The position numbers and the translations under genes are program-made. From Candidatus Zhuqueibacterota bacterium (lineage in GTDB: Bacteria; Zhuqueibacterota; Zhuqueibacteria; Residuimicrobiales; Krinioviventaceae): a stretch of DNA of 64,000 bases. The notes beneath the pieces are model-generated. The model saw only the letters and a program-made list of their open reading frames with translations. It ran no database searches and had not been told where the DNA came from. Position 1 is the first letter of the stretch. Every line of letters starts with the position of its first letter. Below are positions 25,726-35,566 of this stretch, piece by piece. Location: contig JAFGKD010000086.1 of the NCBI GenBank assembly GCA_016928775.1, positions 62,001 to 126,000 on the forward strand, written 5' to 3'.

Positions 25726-28557
25726 CTAGTTCATTTGAACAATCAACTCGTCACCTGTAAAAGTCACCACCGCATCCGGCGCGCTGGTGAAATCCATTCC
25801 TCGCGGATTGTTTTTTGTCATCCAGACGATTTCAAAAGTGCGTTGAGACAACATACCATCAAATTCACCCTGTCGTGCGCCGATGGTCAGCGACTTTTTC
25901 TGCTCATCAAACGAAAACGGAAAAACGGCAAACTGTCCCTTTTCATAATTATAATTTATGTTTTCGTCTTCATACAAAGTGAATTCGCCGTCCTGGCCGG
26001 TATACACGAAAAGTCGAATCGGATCAGCCGGCTTTTCATCCGTATAGTGCACCTCGGGGCCCACCGGAATGATCGAACCGGATTTGACAAAGATCGGCAT
26101 ATTTTCATAGGGTGCATTGGCCTCTATGGTTTTGCCTCCCGAGTGAACTTGGCCGGTTTTGAGATCGTACCAGTCCGCTCCTTTGGGCAAATAAACCTGG
26201 CGCGACCGCGCTTTATATTCGGTGACGGGATTAATGAGCAGAGCCGGTCCGAACATAAACTGATCGCCGATGTTCAACACCTGGTCATCCATAAAATCCA
26301 TAACCAGGGCGCGCATCATGGTATAGTCCTTCTGTGTTACCATTCCAGCCAAGGAGTAGATATAGGGCAAAAGCCGATATCTGAGTTTTATGTAATCCAA
26401 AATCGCATGATAGGCGGGATGATCCTCCGGCGCGACATGAAATATTTCGCGATACGGAAACTCGCCATGTGCGCGGAACAGCGGACAAAAAGCACCGAAC
26501 TGATACCAGCGCGTCATCTGCTCGCGCCACTCATTTAGACTTTCACCCGAAACATTCTGATAGCGAGGTTCAGTCGAAAAGCCGCCAATGTCCATGGTCC
26601 AGTACGGGATGCCGGAGAGAGCGAAATTGAGGCCGGCCGAAATCTGCGTTTTCATATCGTACCAGCGCGCCGCAATGTCGCCGCTCCAGGTAGCGGCCGC
26701 ATAACGCTGTTGGCCGGCATAGGCGGAACGCGTCAGGATAAACACACGTTGATCCGGCCTGGTTGTGCGCTGTCCTTCGTAAATTCCTTTGGCATTCATC
26801 AATGAATAGGTATTGAAATAGCGCGACGAAGAGCCGAGTGCGGTCGGGCCGATGCGCCGCCGCCATTCAGAATGCTCCAGATTGGAATGAATATCCGGCT
26901 CCGTCGCATCCAGCCACCAGGCGTCAAATCCTTTGGCAAACAGTTTTTCGTTGATTTGTTCCCAGAACAGCTCGCGCGCCCCCTGACTATAGGGATCGTA
27001 AAAAGTCGACACATAACCCTGGCCAACCCAGTCGCGCTCGCCCTTTTCCACATTGCGTTTATAAAGCCAGCCCTTCTCTTTGAACGCCGCATAGTTCGCG
27101 GTCCCGAGGTAAAATTTCGGCCATACAGAGATCATGATGTGCGCATGCAAGTTTTCGTGCAGTTCCCTGACCATACCCTCGGGATCCGGGAAGCGCAACG
27201 GATCAAACTCGTGGTCACCCCATTTATCTTCGGGCCAATAGAACCAATCCTGCACAATGTTGTCTAGCGGAATGCCACGCTTGCGAAATTCTCGCACAAC
27301 GTTCAGCACTTCTTCCTGCGTTTGATAGCGCTGGCGGCACTGCCAGAATCCCATGGCCCATTTGGGCATCATCGGCGCTGTGCCGGTGAGGAGCCGATAG
27401 CCGGTTATGACCTCATCGAGATTTTCACCATGAATAAAATAATAATCGATCTGGTCAGCGACTTCTGAAAAGAGCGACAGCGAGTTTTGATACAACTCTT
27501 TTTGCGGCCCTTTGGCGGTCACGCCGATATAACCGGCATTGGGAATCCACTCTACTTTAATCGGCACCGGTTCACCGGCGGTCATCTGTAAACTGACGAT
27601 GCGCGCCCACGGCATCCAATTGACGCGCCACGAATCAACGACCAGCTCGCCGTTCAGCCATAATTTCGCATAATTGGAGCTGTAAAACCGGAAATTGTAA
27701 AAACCGGTCTCGCTCGCTTTTATTGCACCACTCCAGCGAATGCTGCCAGTATTTTTATCAAAACCGGGGGGATAGTTGTCCCATTCGTCGAGATTGGCGT
27801 GCGAAATGATCGATTCCGTTTGTCTCAATAACGGCTCGGAAAAATCGGCATCGATAAAATATTCGGCGATCAGGCCGCCGGCATCGCCACGTTGATTGAC
27901 CTGGGTAAATTGGCTCAGTTGGGCATAGTCTTCCGGATCACCAAATGTGCTGCGGGAATTATTATCCCAGAGGATACCATAATTCCGATTAGAGACAACA
28001 AAAGGTACCGCGGCGATTATGTTGTTCTGGTAGAGATCGAGGTCTTTTCCCTTGTAATTCATCCAGCCGTATTGATGTTGGCCGAGGCCGTAGAATGCTT
28101 CGTCAGCGGGTGAATCAAACAGTTGTTGGATATGATAGGTCTCTTCACCCATCACTTCGGCGGGCGTGATTTTTTTTCCGCCGTTTTTATTCTCGGCTAA
28201 AATGGTTCTACCGTCGGTCGTGCCAAAGGTGATCGCCCCGCTGCTTTTCGAAATGCGGGCACGCGTTGTTTTGCTGGCAACGGTGATCATGTCGTCTTTT
28301 TCATCAACAGTAAATGGCACTGCCGGCCAAGCTGTTTTTTCGACGATCAAACTGGGTCGTTCCGAAAAAGTCATATCGGGCGCTGCAACAATACGAAATA
28401 TATTCTCAGCGATAACCTGAATTTTGATCAGTTTCGGTGCCGTTGGTGGTGCACCCTCCAATTTTAGAATAATACCATCATCGATTTTTTCAAGGGCAAG
28501 TGACGAAGAATGAATCAAAATAAAAAAAAGAGCTAACACTTTGGACCACTTTTTCAT
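25726..28557 (-). CDS. GH31 alpha-xylosidase-like enzyme with PA14 insert
   Basis: A 943-residue exported alpha-glycosidase. RBS GGGAG is upstream, and a signal peptide ends near SSLA. An N-terminal beta domain is interrupted by a PA14 module at about residues 225-352 (AEYFIDADFSEP, FYNFRFYSSNYAKLWLNGEL). The TIM barrel follows, with nucleophile Asp550 in WWLDATEPD and acid/base Asp627 in TWSGDIAARW. A PA14 insertion at this position is known from xyloglucan-active alpha-xylosidases such as those of Cellvibrio and Bacteroides ovatus. This makes alpha-xylosidase on xyloglucan oligosaccharides the most likely role. It lies with GH2, GH51 and GH9, which fit the same substrate. Confidence 0.94.
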   Translation of the reverse strand: MKKWSKVLALFFILIHSSSLALEKIDDGIILKLEGAPPTAPKLIKIQVIAENIFRIVAAPDMTFSERPSLIVEKTAWPAVPFTVDEKDDMITVASKTTRARISKSSGAITFGTTDGRTILAENKNGGKKITPAEVMGEETYHIQQLFDSPADEAFYGLGQHQYGWMNYKGKDLDLYQNNIIAAVPFVVSNRNYGILWDNNSRSTFGDPEDYAQLSQFTQVNQRGDAGGLIAEYFIDADFSEPLLRQTESIISHANLDEWDNYPPGFDKNTGSIRWSGAIKASETGFYNFRFYSSNYAKLWLNGELVVDSWRVNWMPWARIVSLQMTAGEPVPIKVEWIPNAGYIGVTAKGPQKELYQNSLSLFSEVADQIDYYFIHGENLDEVITGYRLLTGTAPMMPKWAMGFWQCRQRYQTQEEVLNVVREFRKRGIPLDNIVQDWFYWPEDKWGDHEFDPLRFPDPEGMVRELHENLHAHIMISVWPKFYLGTANYAAFKEKGWLYKRNVEKGERDWVGQGYVSTFYDPYSQGARELFWEQINEKLFAKGFDAWWLDATEPDIHSNLEHSEWRRRIGPTALGSSSRYFNTYSLMNAKGIYEGQRTTRPDQRVFILTRSAYAGQQRYAAATWSGDIAARWYDMKTQISAGLNFALSGIPYWTMDIGGFSTEPRYQNVSGESLNEWREQMTRWYQFGAFCPLFRAHGEFPYREIFHVAPEDHPAYHAILDYIKLRYRLLPYIYSLAGMVTQKDYTMMRALVMDFMDDQVLNIGDQFMFGPALLINPVTEYKARSRQVYLPKGADWYDLKTGQVHSGGKTIEANAPYENMPIFVKSGSIIPVGPEVHYTDEKPADPIRLFVYTGQDGEFTLYEDENINYNYEKGQFAVFPFSFDEQKKSLTIGARQGEFDGMLSQRTFEIVWMTKNNPRGMDFTSAPDAVVTFTGDELIVQMN

Positions 28558-28731
28558 AACAACACTCCCGGTTGCCGGCCAAGGCGTTTTGTGAAAATGC
28601 TACCTATTTCAATATCGTATTGTGCGGTTTGATGCTCGTTTTTGGAATTTCTTCCATTTCGTTTTAGAAACTTGGGTGATATGCCATCGCTTTTCAGGGA
28701 TCACATTGTATTTGTGACTCGCATCCTCGGT

Positions 28732-30048
28732 CTATTTCTCGGATAGACAATAGAGAAACTTTCGACCACGGACATACATCGTTTGCCCGATAATGACCGG
28801 CGACGCGATGAACTCGTCTTCCAGTTTGTTTTGTGCCAAAATCTCAAATTGGGGACCGTGTTTGATGACAAAAAAGGTGCCATTTTCGCACGGCACATAA
28901 AATCGATCTTTGGCACCCACTAGCGAGGCGTAGATATTGCCGCCACCTTCGAGTTTTTGCTGGGTGTAAAGGACAGTGCCATCATCCGCATTCAGGCACG
29001 ACAAGCTGGCGTTATTGCCGCGCAGCATATAGTACAAATTGTCCATCAGCAAGGGGGATGGTGTGTAAGGAGTTTCCTCAGCGTATTGCCAGACAATGGC
29101 ATCGGTGCCGGTGATATCGCCTTGTGCTTTGGTCAAATCGATCGCCAGCAAGGCACTGCCGCGAAAACCGCTGGTGAAATAGGCGATATTGTTTCTCGTT
29201 AGCGGCTGCGGAATGACATTGCGCGTCAAACCGCCGCATTCCCAGATCAGCTCACCATTGTCAGGATTGTATGCCCGAATTCGGTTGGGTGCGCTGGTGA
29301 GAAGCTGCGCTTGACTATTCACCCTGACCAGGAACGGCGTTGACCACGACGAGCTCTCATCGCGCGGCTTTGTCCACACATCTTTGCCGGTTTTTGCGTC
29401 GAGAGCAAAGATGAATGAATCACCCTCGTGATCCCAGACAATATAGATTTTTTCATCGAATAACAGTGGCGAGCTGCCCTCGCCAAAACTCATCACTTTT
29501 TGCATCTGGCCAAAATCGCGTTCCCAGAGCACTTTGCCTTGCATATCGAGGCAATAGAGGCCGCGCGAACCAAAATACGCCCACAGAAAATTGCCATCGG
29601 TCACCGGCGAATTGGATGCCCAACTCCCGAGCTCGTGCGTGTTATCGGCAGGATGTTCCTCGTGCACTTGGGTTTGCCAAAGGATTTTGCCGGATGTACG
29701 ATCGATCGACAACACCTCAAAGGAATGCACCTTGTCCGTGCTGATGCCGCGTGGTCCTCGACGTTCCCCCTCTTCGTCTTTCTTTTCAACCTGCACCGAT
29801 TTTTCAGTGGGAATAGCCGTCAAAATGAACAACTGGTCTTTCCAAATGATTGGCGTCGAATTGCCGCGCCCGGGCAGCTCGATTTTCCACTGCACATTTT
29901 GGTCTTCACCAAATTCTATGGGAGGATTTCCGGTCACCAAAAGACCGTTGGCATCAGGGCCGCGCCATTGCGGCCAGTTGTTTTGTGCGAGGCCAAGTGC
30001 TACGGTGATGAATAAAATCAGTACAAAAAATGATGTTTGTCTTCTCAT
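28732..30048 (-). CDS. Secreted PQQ-like beta-propeller protein
   Basis: A 438-residue exported propeller. RBS AAGGAGAAC precedes the ATG, and a signal peptide ends near GLAQ. It opens with NNWPQWRGPDANG, the hallmark of PQQ/BamB-like secreted propellers, and repeats such as SIDRTSGKILWQTQ, ALDAKTGKDVWTK and YNPDNGELIWECGG mark the blades. No PQQ-ligating dehydrogenase residues or cytochrome domain are visible, so enzyme activity is unlikely. The gene is 11 nt downstream of the molybdopterin hydroxylase gene and probably in its operon. It may be an accessory or assembly protein; the link is positional only. Confidence 0.9.
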   Translation of the reverse strand: MRRQTSFFVLILFITVALGLAQNNWPQWRGPDANGLLVTGNPPIEFGEDQNVQWKIELPGRGNSTPIIWKDQLFILTAIPTEKSVQVEKKDEEGERRGPRGISTDKVHSFEVLSIDRTSGKILWQTQVHEEHPADNTHELGSWASNSPVTDGNFLWAYFGSRGLYCLDMQGKVLWERDFGQMQKVMSFGEGSSPLLFDEKIYIVWDHEGDSFIFALDAKTGKDVWTKPRDESSSWSTPFLVRVNSQAQLLTSAPNRIRAYNPDNGELIWECGGLTRNVIPQPLTRNNIAYFTSGFRGSALLAIDLTKAQGDITGTDAIVWQYAEETPYTPSPLLMDNLYYMLRGNNASLSCLNADDGTVLYTQQKLEGGGNIYASLVGAKDRFYVPCENGTFFVIKHGPQFEILAQNKLEDEFIASPVIIGQTMYVRGRKFLYCLSEK

Positions 30049-30059
30049 CCATGTTCTCC

Positions 30060-32189
30060 TTATCCTTCTACTGCTTGTTTGATTCTCTGTGGTGTCATGG
30101 GTAAGGTATATAACCGTGCGCCAGCGGCATCGTAAACAGCGTTGGCTATAACTGCGCCCGCCGTAGTAATCGCCGGTTCGCCGCAGCCCTGCGGCGGCAA
30201 TTCGCGATTGTCGATGAGCACCGTCTCAATTTGCGGCGTCCAGGAAAAGCGGGTGAATTCATAGGTATCGAAATTTTCCGTGAGAATTTTCCCGCCACGA
30301 AAAACAATTTCTTCGGCCAGACAATAGCCTAATCCCATGGTCAGGCAGCCTTCAATCTGCAGCGTTGCACCCTGGGGATTGATGATTTCACCCATATCCT
30401 GGGCGCAGACCATTCGCTTGACCTGGACGTGTCCGGTGTTCTTGTTCACGTCCACCTGGGCGATAGTTGCGACATAGGTATTCAAATAGTTCGTACAAGC
30501 GATACCATAGCCTTTGCCGCTCGGACCCGGGGAAAATGTGTGCCCGAATTTTTCCGCTGCAGCTGTGAGCACCCGGATCATCCGTTCATCGACTAAATTA
30601 TTCAGGCGGAATGTCAGTGGATCGAGACCGGCGGCGTGTGCCATCTCATCCACCTGCGATTCCATGGCGAAGACATTGGTGTTGCTGCCCGGACCACGCC
30701 AGGCGCCGGTGTCAAAGGGGTGAGCGCTCGGCTCGCCGCGGTTCGTGCTTTTCGCCAACACACGATAGTGAGGAATATTGTAAATCGGTTCCGAGCTGCG
30801 GGTACCGGGAAATAGATGGACAAAATTCCAGAACGTAATGTGGCCATTTTTATCAATGCCGGAAGCCGCCTGCACAACAGCGGCGGGACGAAAAGTGTCA
30901 AAGAAAAATTCCTCTTTACGAGACAACATAACCTGCACCGGACGACCGGTTTTTTGCGACAATCGTGCCGCATCGTGAATAAACTGGCCGGACTTTTTGC
31001 CGCCAAAACCGCCGCCAAGAAACGGCGTGATGATGCGCACATTGTCTTCAGGGATCCCCAGCGTCTCGGCCACTTCTGGTTTCACACGAAATGGCGTCTG
31101 TGTCGATATCCAAAACGTCGCTTTATCGCCTTTGACATCGGCAACCGCGGTGTGCGTTTCCAGCGGCGCGTGCGCGACATAATGATTATAAAAAGCGGCT
31201 TGGATAATTTTATGACTCGCTTTTTTCCCAAGCTCGATATCACCCTGTGCGGTCACCAGCCGCTCGGAAGTGGCGGCATTTTCAAGATGCGAAAATATAG
31301 TCTCATTATCGCGACCATCTGTCGGGATGTCAAATTCGGCCTTTATACGCTGCAGAGCATTCTCGGCGACATCCGGCTTTTCGGATAACACAGCGACCAA
31401 ATCGCCATCTTCGATCACCTGCACCTCCGCCATATATGCCGCTCGGGTATCCACAGTGCCTCTGGTCGCGCCATGCGCCGGTGGGCGCAACACCCTGGCG
31501 TAGAGCATATTCGGCAGCCGAATATCACCGGCAAATAGCGCCGTGCCCGTGACCTTTTCAAAAGCATCCGTCCGTTTGTATGCCGTGCCGGCAATGGTGT
31601 GTTTCGAATAGTGCTCCGGCGACTTTTCAACAACGATAAGGTGTTCGAGCTGTTCCCCCGCCACAAGTTCAGCATATGATACTTTTTTGGATGGATCATT
31701 TGGGGCTGAAATCACGCCGTCCGTCACAGCGAGCTGCTGCGGATCAAGTTGCCAACGATCGGATGCCATCTGCAGCAGAATGGCTCTGGCCGTGGCGCCG
31801 GCTTGCCGCAAAGCCGGACCAAAATATTTGGTCGTGCGCGATCCCACCGTGCCGCCATCATACGGGCACAAATCCGTATCACCCATGACCATATCAATGG
31901 TATCGAGCGGTACATCAAGCTCGTCGGCAATCATTTGCGCCAGAGATGTAACGATCCCTTGCCCCATTTCAATTTTGCCGGTGAAACAACTGATGCGGCC
32001 ATCCGACTGGATGCGCAAGTAGGCATTGACATCCTCCGGATACTCGCGTCCCCGCTGCGCGAATGCTGAACTTGCATCTATAAAGAAAAAAATGGTCAGA
32101 GAGCCGCCAATCTGCTTGAGAAAATCTCGTCGACTCGGTGCGACTGAGATAATATCGTCCGGATCGACCTGGAATGTATAATCATTCAT
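30060..32189 (-). CDS. TAT-exported molybdopterin-binding oxidoreductase, large subunit (IorB/xanthine-oxidase family)
   Basis: The large subunit of a molybdenum hydroxylase of the isoquinoline 1-oxidoreductase/aldehyde dehydrogenase type. The N-terminus has a TAT signal (SRRDFLKQIGG). Family motifs are CFTGKIEMGQGIVTSLAQM, GGTVGSRTTK, FLGGGFGGKKSG and QGCGEPAITTAGAVIANAV with the C-terminal catalytic Glu. It uses Mo-cytosine-dinucleotide with the [2Fe-2S] subunit encoded just upstream (ATGA overlap). Such pairs oxidise aldehydes or aromatic N-heterocycles in the periplasm and usually pass electrons to a cytochrome c, which is not in this window. Within a glycan locus, oxidation of an aldose or aromatic aldehyde is plausible (inference). 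Confidence 0.93.
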   Translation of the reverse strand: MNDYTFQVDPDDIISVAPSRRDFLKQIGGSLTIFFFIDASSAFAQRGREYPEDVNAYLRIQSDGRISCFTGKIEMGQGIVTSLAQMIADELDVPLDTIDMVMGDTDLCPYDGGTVGSRTTKYFGPALRQAGATARAILLQMASDRWQLDPQQLAVTDGVISAPNDPSKKVSYAELVAGEQLEHLIVVEKSPEHYSKHTIAGTAYKRTDAFEKVTGTALFAGDIRLPNMLYARVLRPPAHGATRGTVDTRAAYMAEVQVIEDGDLVAVLSEKPDVAENALQRIKAEFDIPTDGRDNETIFSHLENAATSERLVTAQGDIELGKKASHKIIQAAFYNHYVAHAPLETHTAVADVKGDKATFWISTQTPFRVKPEVAETLGIPEDNVRIITPFLGGGFGGKKSGQFIHDAARLSQKTGRPVQVMLSRKEEFFFDTFRPAAVVQAASGIDKNGHITFWNFVHLFPGTRSSEPIYNIPHYRVLAKSTNRGEPSAHPFDTGAWRGPGSNTNVFAMESQVDEMAHAAGLDPLTFRLNNLVDERMIRVLTAAAEKFGHTFSPGPSGKGYGIACTNYLNTYVATIAQVDVNKNTGHVQVKRMVCAQDMGEIINPQGATLQIEGCLTMGLGYCLAEEIVFRGGKILTENFDTYEFTRFSWTPQIETVLIDNRELPPQGCGEPAITTAGAVIANAVYDAAGARLYTLPMTPQRIKQAVEG

Positions 32190-32662
32190 CGTTTTCCACC
32201 TCCACTCATCTGATTCGCGGTCGCTGCAATGGCATCGATGATACGACCATAAGAACCACAGCGACAGAGATGATCATCCATGCCGGATATAATTTCTGCA
32301 CGCGAGGGATGTGGATTGTTCTTCAGGAGACTGACCGCTTGCAAGATCATGCCGGGAGTGCAGAAGCCACACTGCAAGGCATCATGCTCAATAAAGGCTT
32401 TTTGCAGGGGGTGCAGGTCCTCACTCGCAAGCCCTTCTATGGTCGTGACATTTTTTTCTTTCACATTGTTGACCACAAGCCGGCATGATCGCTCTGCCAC
32501 GCCATCCACCAGAACAGTGCAGGCGCCGCACAGTCCCTCACCGCAGCCATACTTTACGCTGGACAATCCAAAATCGACACGCAGAACCCACAGTAAGGTT
32601 CGGTCGCCGTTGTCAACAGTGACGGATCGCCCGTTTAATGTAAAACGAATTGCCTCTTCCAT
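32186..32662 (-). CDS. [2Fe-2S]-binding small subunit of molybdenum hydroxylase (IorA-like)
   Basis: A 158-residue electron-transfer subunit. The start at 32662 (MEEAIRFTLNG) follows GAGAG; the frame is open further upstream but that part has no site. The plant-type cluster motif is CGEGLCGACTVLVDG with a later Cys in ERSCRL. The second cluster motif is LQCGFCTPGM followed by CRCGSYGRI. This is the canonical two-cluster small subunit of xanthine-oxidase-family enzymes. It overlaps the large subunit by 4 nt, so they are translationally coupled. It lacks its own signal and would be exported by riding on the TAT-bearing large subunit. Confidence 0.95.
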   Translation of the reverse strand: MEEAIRFTLNGRSVTVDNGDRTLLWVLRVDFGLSSVKYGCGEGLCGACTVLVDGVAERSCRLVVNNVKEKNVTTIEGLASEDLHPLQKAFIEHDALQCGFCTPGMILQAVSLLKNNPHPSRAEIISGMDDHLCRCGSYGRIIDAIAATANQMSGGGKR

Positions 32663-32714
32663 CACTTTTTCTCTCTTGTTGAAGAAAAGACGAATGATGA
32701 CATATTGTGTTCGC

Positions 32715-34097
32715 CTAATTTGTTTGCCGTCTCGCGTCCAAATCGACCTCAATCTCTTCCATCTTTTTATTTGTCAAAGGATAAAAAATCATAAAAACGC
32801 CGGCAGCAAGCGCCCCGATAGCCGGATAAACACTCATGACCATCCGGATGCCGGTGATGGACAAGGCTGATTGGTCGACATTTGGAATAAAACCATACGC
32901 CTGCATAATCCAGCCGAGAAGGGCTCCACCAAGCGCCAGGCCAAGTTTGAGGGCGAAAAGAGAAGCGGCCATCACCAGACCGGTCGCTCGATGTGAAAAT
33001 TTCCATTCGCCATAATCCGCGGTATCGGTGTAAATCGACCACTGCAGAACCGCCATCGGCCCCATGGCAAAAGAGGCGAGCGCCTGGAATAAAAAGATGA
33101 TTTCAATTTGATGCGGGCTGAGAAAAATTATGGCGCCGATAAAAACAGCGCTTAATACGGCCAGTAGTGTGTAAGCTCGCCCTTTATCCAAAACGTTGGT
33201 GATAAATTTGGTGCTGATAGCACCAAGAATAGTAAAGGCCGTCCCAAAAATCATAAAAGCCGAATTCATCGCCCAGGGAATTTCTGTGCTGAACAACACC
33301 AGATTATCCTGAGCGACAAAATATTTGAAATAGTACATGATGACGCCGTTGCGCATGGCGATGAAGGTCAATTGCATGACCGTGGCGCACGCAATGAGTA
33401 TCCAGGGAAAATTACGTACAAGCTCCTTGGCATCGCGCAAAAATTCGGTTTTCTGCTCTTTGGGTGGCGCGACACGTTCTTTGGTAGTGAAAAAGGTGAT
33501 AAAAAATAAAATCACTGCCAGAGCCGACACACCGATCATGACCGTTCTGTATCCGATCGCTTCGTTTCCTTCGCCGAATGATTTAACAATGGTCGGCACG
33601 GCCGCCTGCACAATGAGCCCCCCGGTAAATGCACCGACAAATCGAAAAGAGGAAATGACAGTTCGCTCCATGGCATTCGGCGAGATGACTCCCATGAGCG
33701 CTGAATAGGGCACATTGATCGCGGTATAGATCATCATCATGGCAGTGTAGGTGATATAGGCGTAGACGATCTTGCCGGTCAGGCTAAAATCCGGCGCCAA
33801 AAAAACCAGTACGCCAACAACACCAAATGGAATGGCGAACCAAACGAGATAGGGGCGAAACTTTCCCCAGCGCGTTTTTGTGCGGTCGGCAAGGGTGCCC
33901 ATGATCGGATCATTGACCGCATCCCAAATGCGCGTCAATAACATCATCGTTCCCACGACACCGGCGCTGATGCCAAATACATCAGTATAAAAAAACACCA
34001 AAAAATACATAAAAGTTTGAAAGAACAAGTTCGATGCGACATCACCAAAAGCGTAGCCGACTCGTTCTGTCAGCGGGACATGTGCTGTATTGCGCAT
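32715..34097 (-). CDS. GPH-family (MelB-type) sugar:cation symporter
   Basis: A 12-helix inner-membrane carrier of the glycoside-pentoside-hexuronide family. GAGGTAGAAT precedes the ATG. Family features are the N-terminal GYAFGDVASNLFFQ, DAVNDPIMGTLADRTKTRWG (the MelB-like loop 2-3 motif) and a proline/charged linker near VAPPKEQKTEF. The family imports xylosides, melibiose, glucuronides and related sugars with Na+ or H+. It is 52 nt upstream of the [2Fe-2S] subunit gene, so import and oxidation genes appear co-transcribed. The substrate could be a xylo-oligosaccharide or uronide (inference). Confidence 0.93.
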   Translation of the reverse strand: MRNTAHVPLTERVGYAFGDVASNLFFQTFMYFLVFFYTDVFGISAGVVGTMMLLTRIWDAVNDPIMGTLADRTKTRWGKFRPYLVWFAIPFGVVGVLVFLAPDFSLTGKIVYAYITYTAMMMIYTAINVPYSALMGVISPNAMERTVISSFRFVGAFTGGLIVQAAVPTIVKSFGEGNEAIGYRTVMIGVSALAVILFFITFFTTKERVAPPKEQKTEFLRDAKELVRNFPWILIACATVMQLTFIAMRNGVIMYYFKYFVAQDNLVLFSTEIPWAMNSAFMIFGTAFTILGAISTKFITNVLDKGRAYTLLAVLSAVFIGAIIFLSPHQIEIIFLFQALASFAMGPMAVLQWSIYTDTADYGEWKFSHRATGLVMAASLFALKLGLALGGALLGWIMQAYGFIPNVDQSALSITGIRMVMSVYPAIGALAAGVFMIFYPLTNKKMEEIEVDLDARRQTN

Positions 34098-34147
34098 ATT
34101 CTACCTCAACGGTTTTAGAATGAGATAAATGCTGCGTTCCATATTAT

Positions 34148-35500
34148 TTATTCGAGGAAGGTTTTGATGACACGTGGAATGTCCGTATTATCAAGGTACG
34201 ATCCTCGTTGCGGATCAGTTTGAGATGCGATTTCTGCAAATTCTTGTGCACCAGCGCCTCTCGCGTAAACCGGCACCAGCGAATTGGTATGGCCACCGGA
34301 ATGGAACTCGAGGCCGGGCATGGTGCCTTTTCCATTATTCACCAGCGGTTGATAGACAATCTCTATCTCACTCGCTGCTTTTTCGACCGGGCCGGAAGCC
34401 GGACCTGTTATATAACCGGTTTCATGATCGGCCGTGATCACAACAAGTGTTTCTTCCCAACTGCTGCTCGATTCAATCCAGTCGACAACAGCCTGAACCG
34501 CTTTTTCCATATCAATAACCTCTTCCACCAAACGCGGAGCGTTGTTGGCATGGCATGCCCAATCGATGGCACCTGCCTCGATCATCAGATAAAATCCACT
34601 CGGATTTTCATCAAGTACATTTATAGCAGCAAGCGACATTTCCGCTAATGTCGGCACGTTGTCAGTGAACGGCGGAGAGAAAGGTTCTGTTTGGCCATCA
34701 GCGCCGGTACGATTGGCTTGCAGAGTTGAAGCGACTTGTGGAATACCAATGAGTCTCCTGGGTGCCTCACCCTCATTGAGCTTTTGAAAATCGTCACGGG
34801 ACTCGATGAATGTCCATGGATCAGCCTGGCCATCACCGTCGGCATCACCACCGGCGGAGCCATCTTTCACAGCGTCCCAAATCGTCTGGCTCAGATATTT
34901 ATACTCGGGCTCGGGTAATGGAAAATTATCATCATTATAAAAAGGATGGCCGCAACCGATAATTACATCAACGGCGCTGCGTTGAATCATTTCTTCGGCA
35001 ATCTCGTGGTAGTTGCCGCGGTTTTCGTTATGCGCGACAAAAGCAGCCGGAGTTGCGTGACTCAAGGGCACACTGGTGACTACACCGGTCGATTTGCCCT
35101 TTTCTTCCGCAACCTCAAATAGATGCTTTAGTGGTTGTCTCAGTGTATCCACCCCGATGGCGCCATTATAGGTTTTACTGCCGGTGGAGAGTGCCGTCCC
35201 GCTGGCGGCCGAATCAGTGCATTTTTCTTTCAGGTAATCAAAGTTTTCTATAACAAGAGCGGGTTTGTATCCAGCCCCGCTCATCGAATAGGTCGTTGCT
35301 GCTAGCTTTACCGGAAATTTGTGCGGTGTGAGCGCATTTTCATCGCCATACAAGTAGAGACTACCAGCTTGGAGCTGGTTGAAACCCGCACCATCACCAA
35401 TAATGATAATAACGTTTTTGGGTTCACTTTGGGAGGAGCACGCGAAAATCACCGAGAGGATCATCAGCGCGAGTAAAAACATCACTCTTTGTTTTTTCAT
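34148..35500 (-). CDS. Alkaline phosphatase, predicted lipoprotein
   Basis: A PhoA-superfamily phosphatase. The start at 35500 (MKKQRVMF) follows AAAGGCAAAGG; the frame continues to a TTG at 35515. The signal ends LSVIFAC, a lipobox. The nucleophile Ser is in CTDSAASGTA. Metal ligands are in IIIIGDGAG, MIEAGAIDWACHANN, VITADHETG and GGHTNSLVPVYA. An insert with a Ca-binding-type loop DADGDGQADPW occurs near residue 220. It may supply phosphate, or dephosphorylate sugars or surface glycans, near the sulfatase gene. Confidence 0.95.
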   Translation of the reverse strand: MKKQRVMFLLALMILSVIFACSSQSEPKNVIIIIGDGAGFNQLQAGSLYLYGDENALTPHKFPVKLAATTYSMSGAGYKPALVIENFDYLKEKCTDSAASGTALSTGSKTYNGAIGVDTLRQPLKHLFEVAEEKGKSTGVVTSVPLSHATPAAFVAHNENRGNYHEIAEEMIQRSAVDVIIGCGHPFYNDDNFPLPEPEYKYLSQTIWDAVKDGSAGGDADGDGQADPWTFIESRDDFQKLNEGEAPRRLIGIPQVASTLQANRTGADGQTEPFSPPFTDNVPTLAEMSLAAINVLDENPSGFYLMIEAGAIDWACHANNAPRLVEEVIDMEKAVQAVVDWIESSSSWEETLVVITADHETGYITGPASGPVEKAASEIEIVYQPLVNNGKGTMPGLEFHSGGHTNSLVPVYARGAGAQEFAEIASQTDPQRGSYLDNTDIPRVIKTFLE

Positions 35501-35566
35501 ACCTTTGCCTTTCAAAGTTTACACGTTTCATCCAGTCCTTGTATCGCTGCGAGATGGTGTCTGAAT

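Noticed and set aside
25675..26538. A 287-codon plus-strand open frame
   Set aside because: It is a mirror of the GH31 gene, whose catalytic motifs are intact; the antisense translation has no domain pattern.
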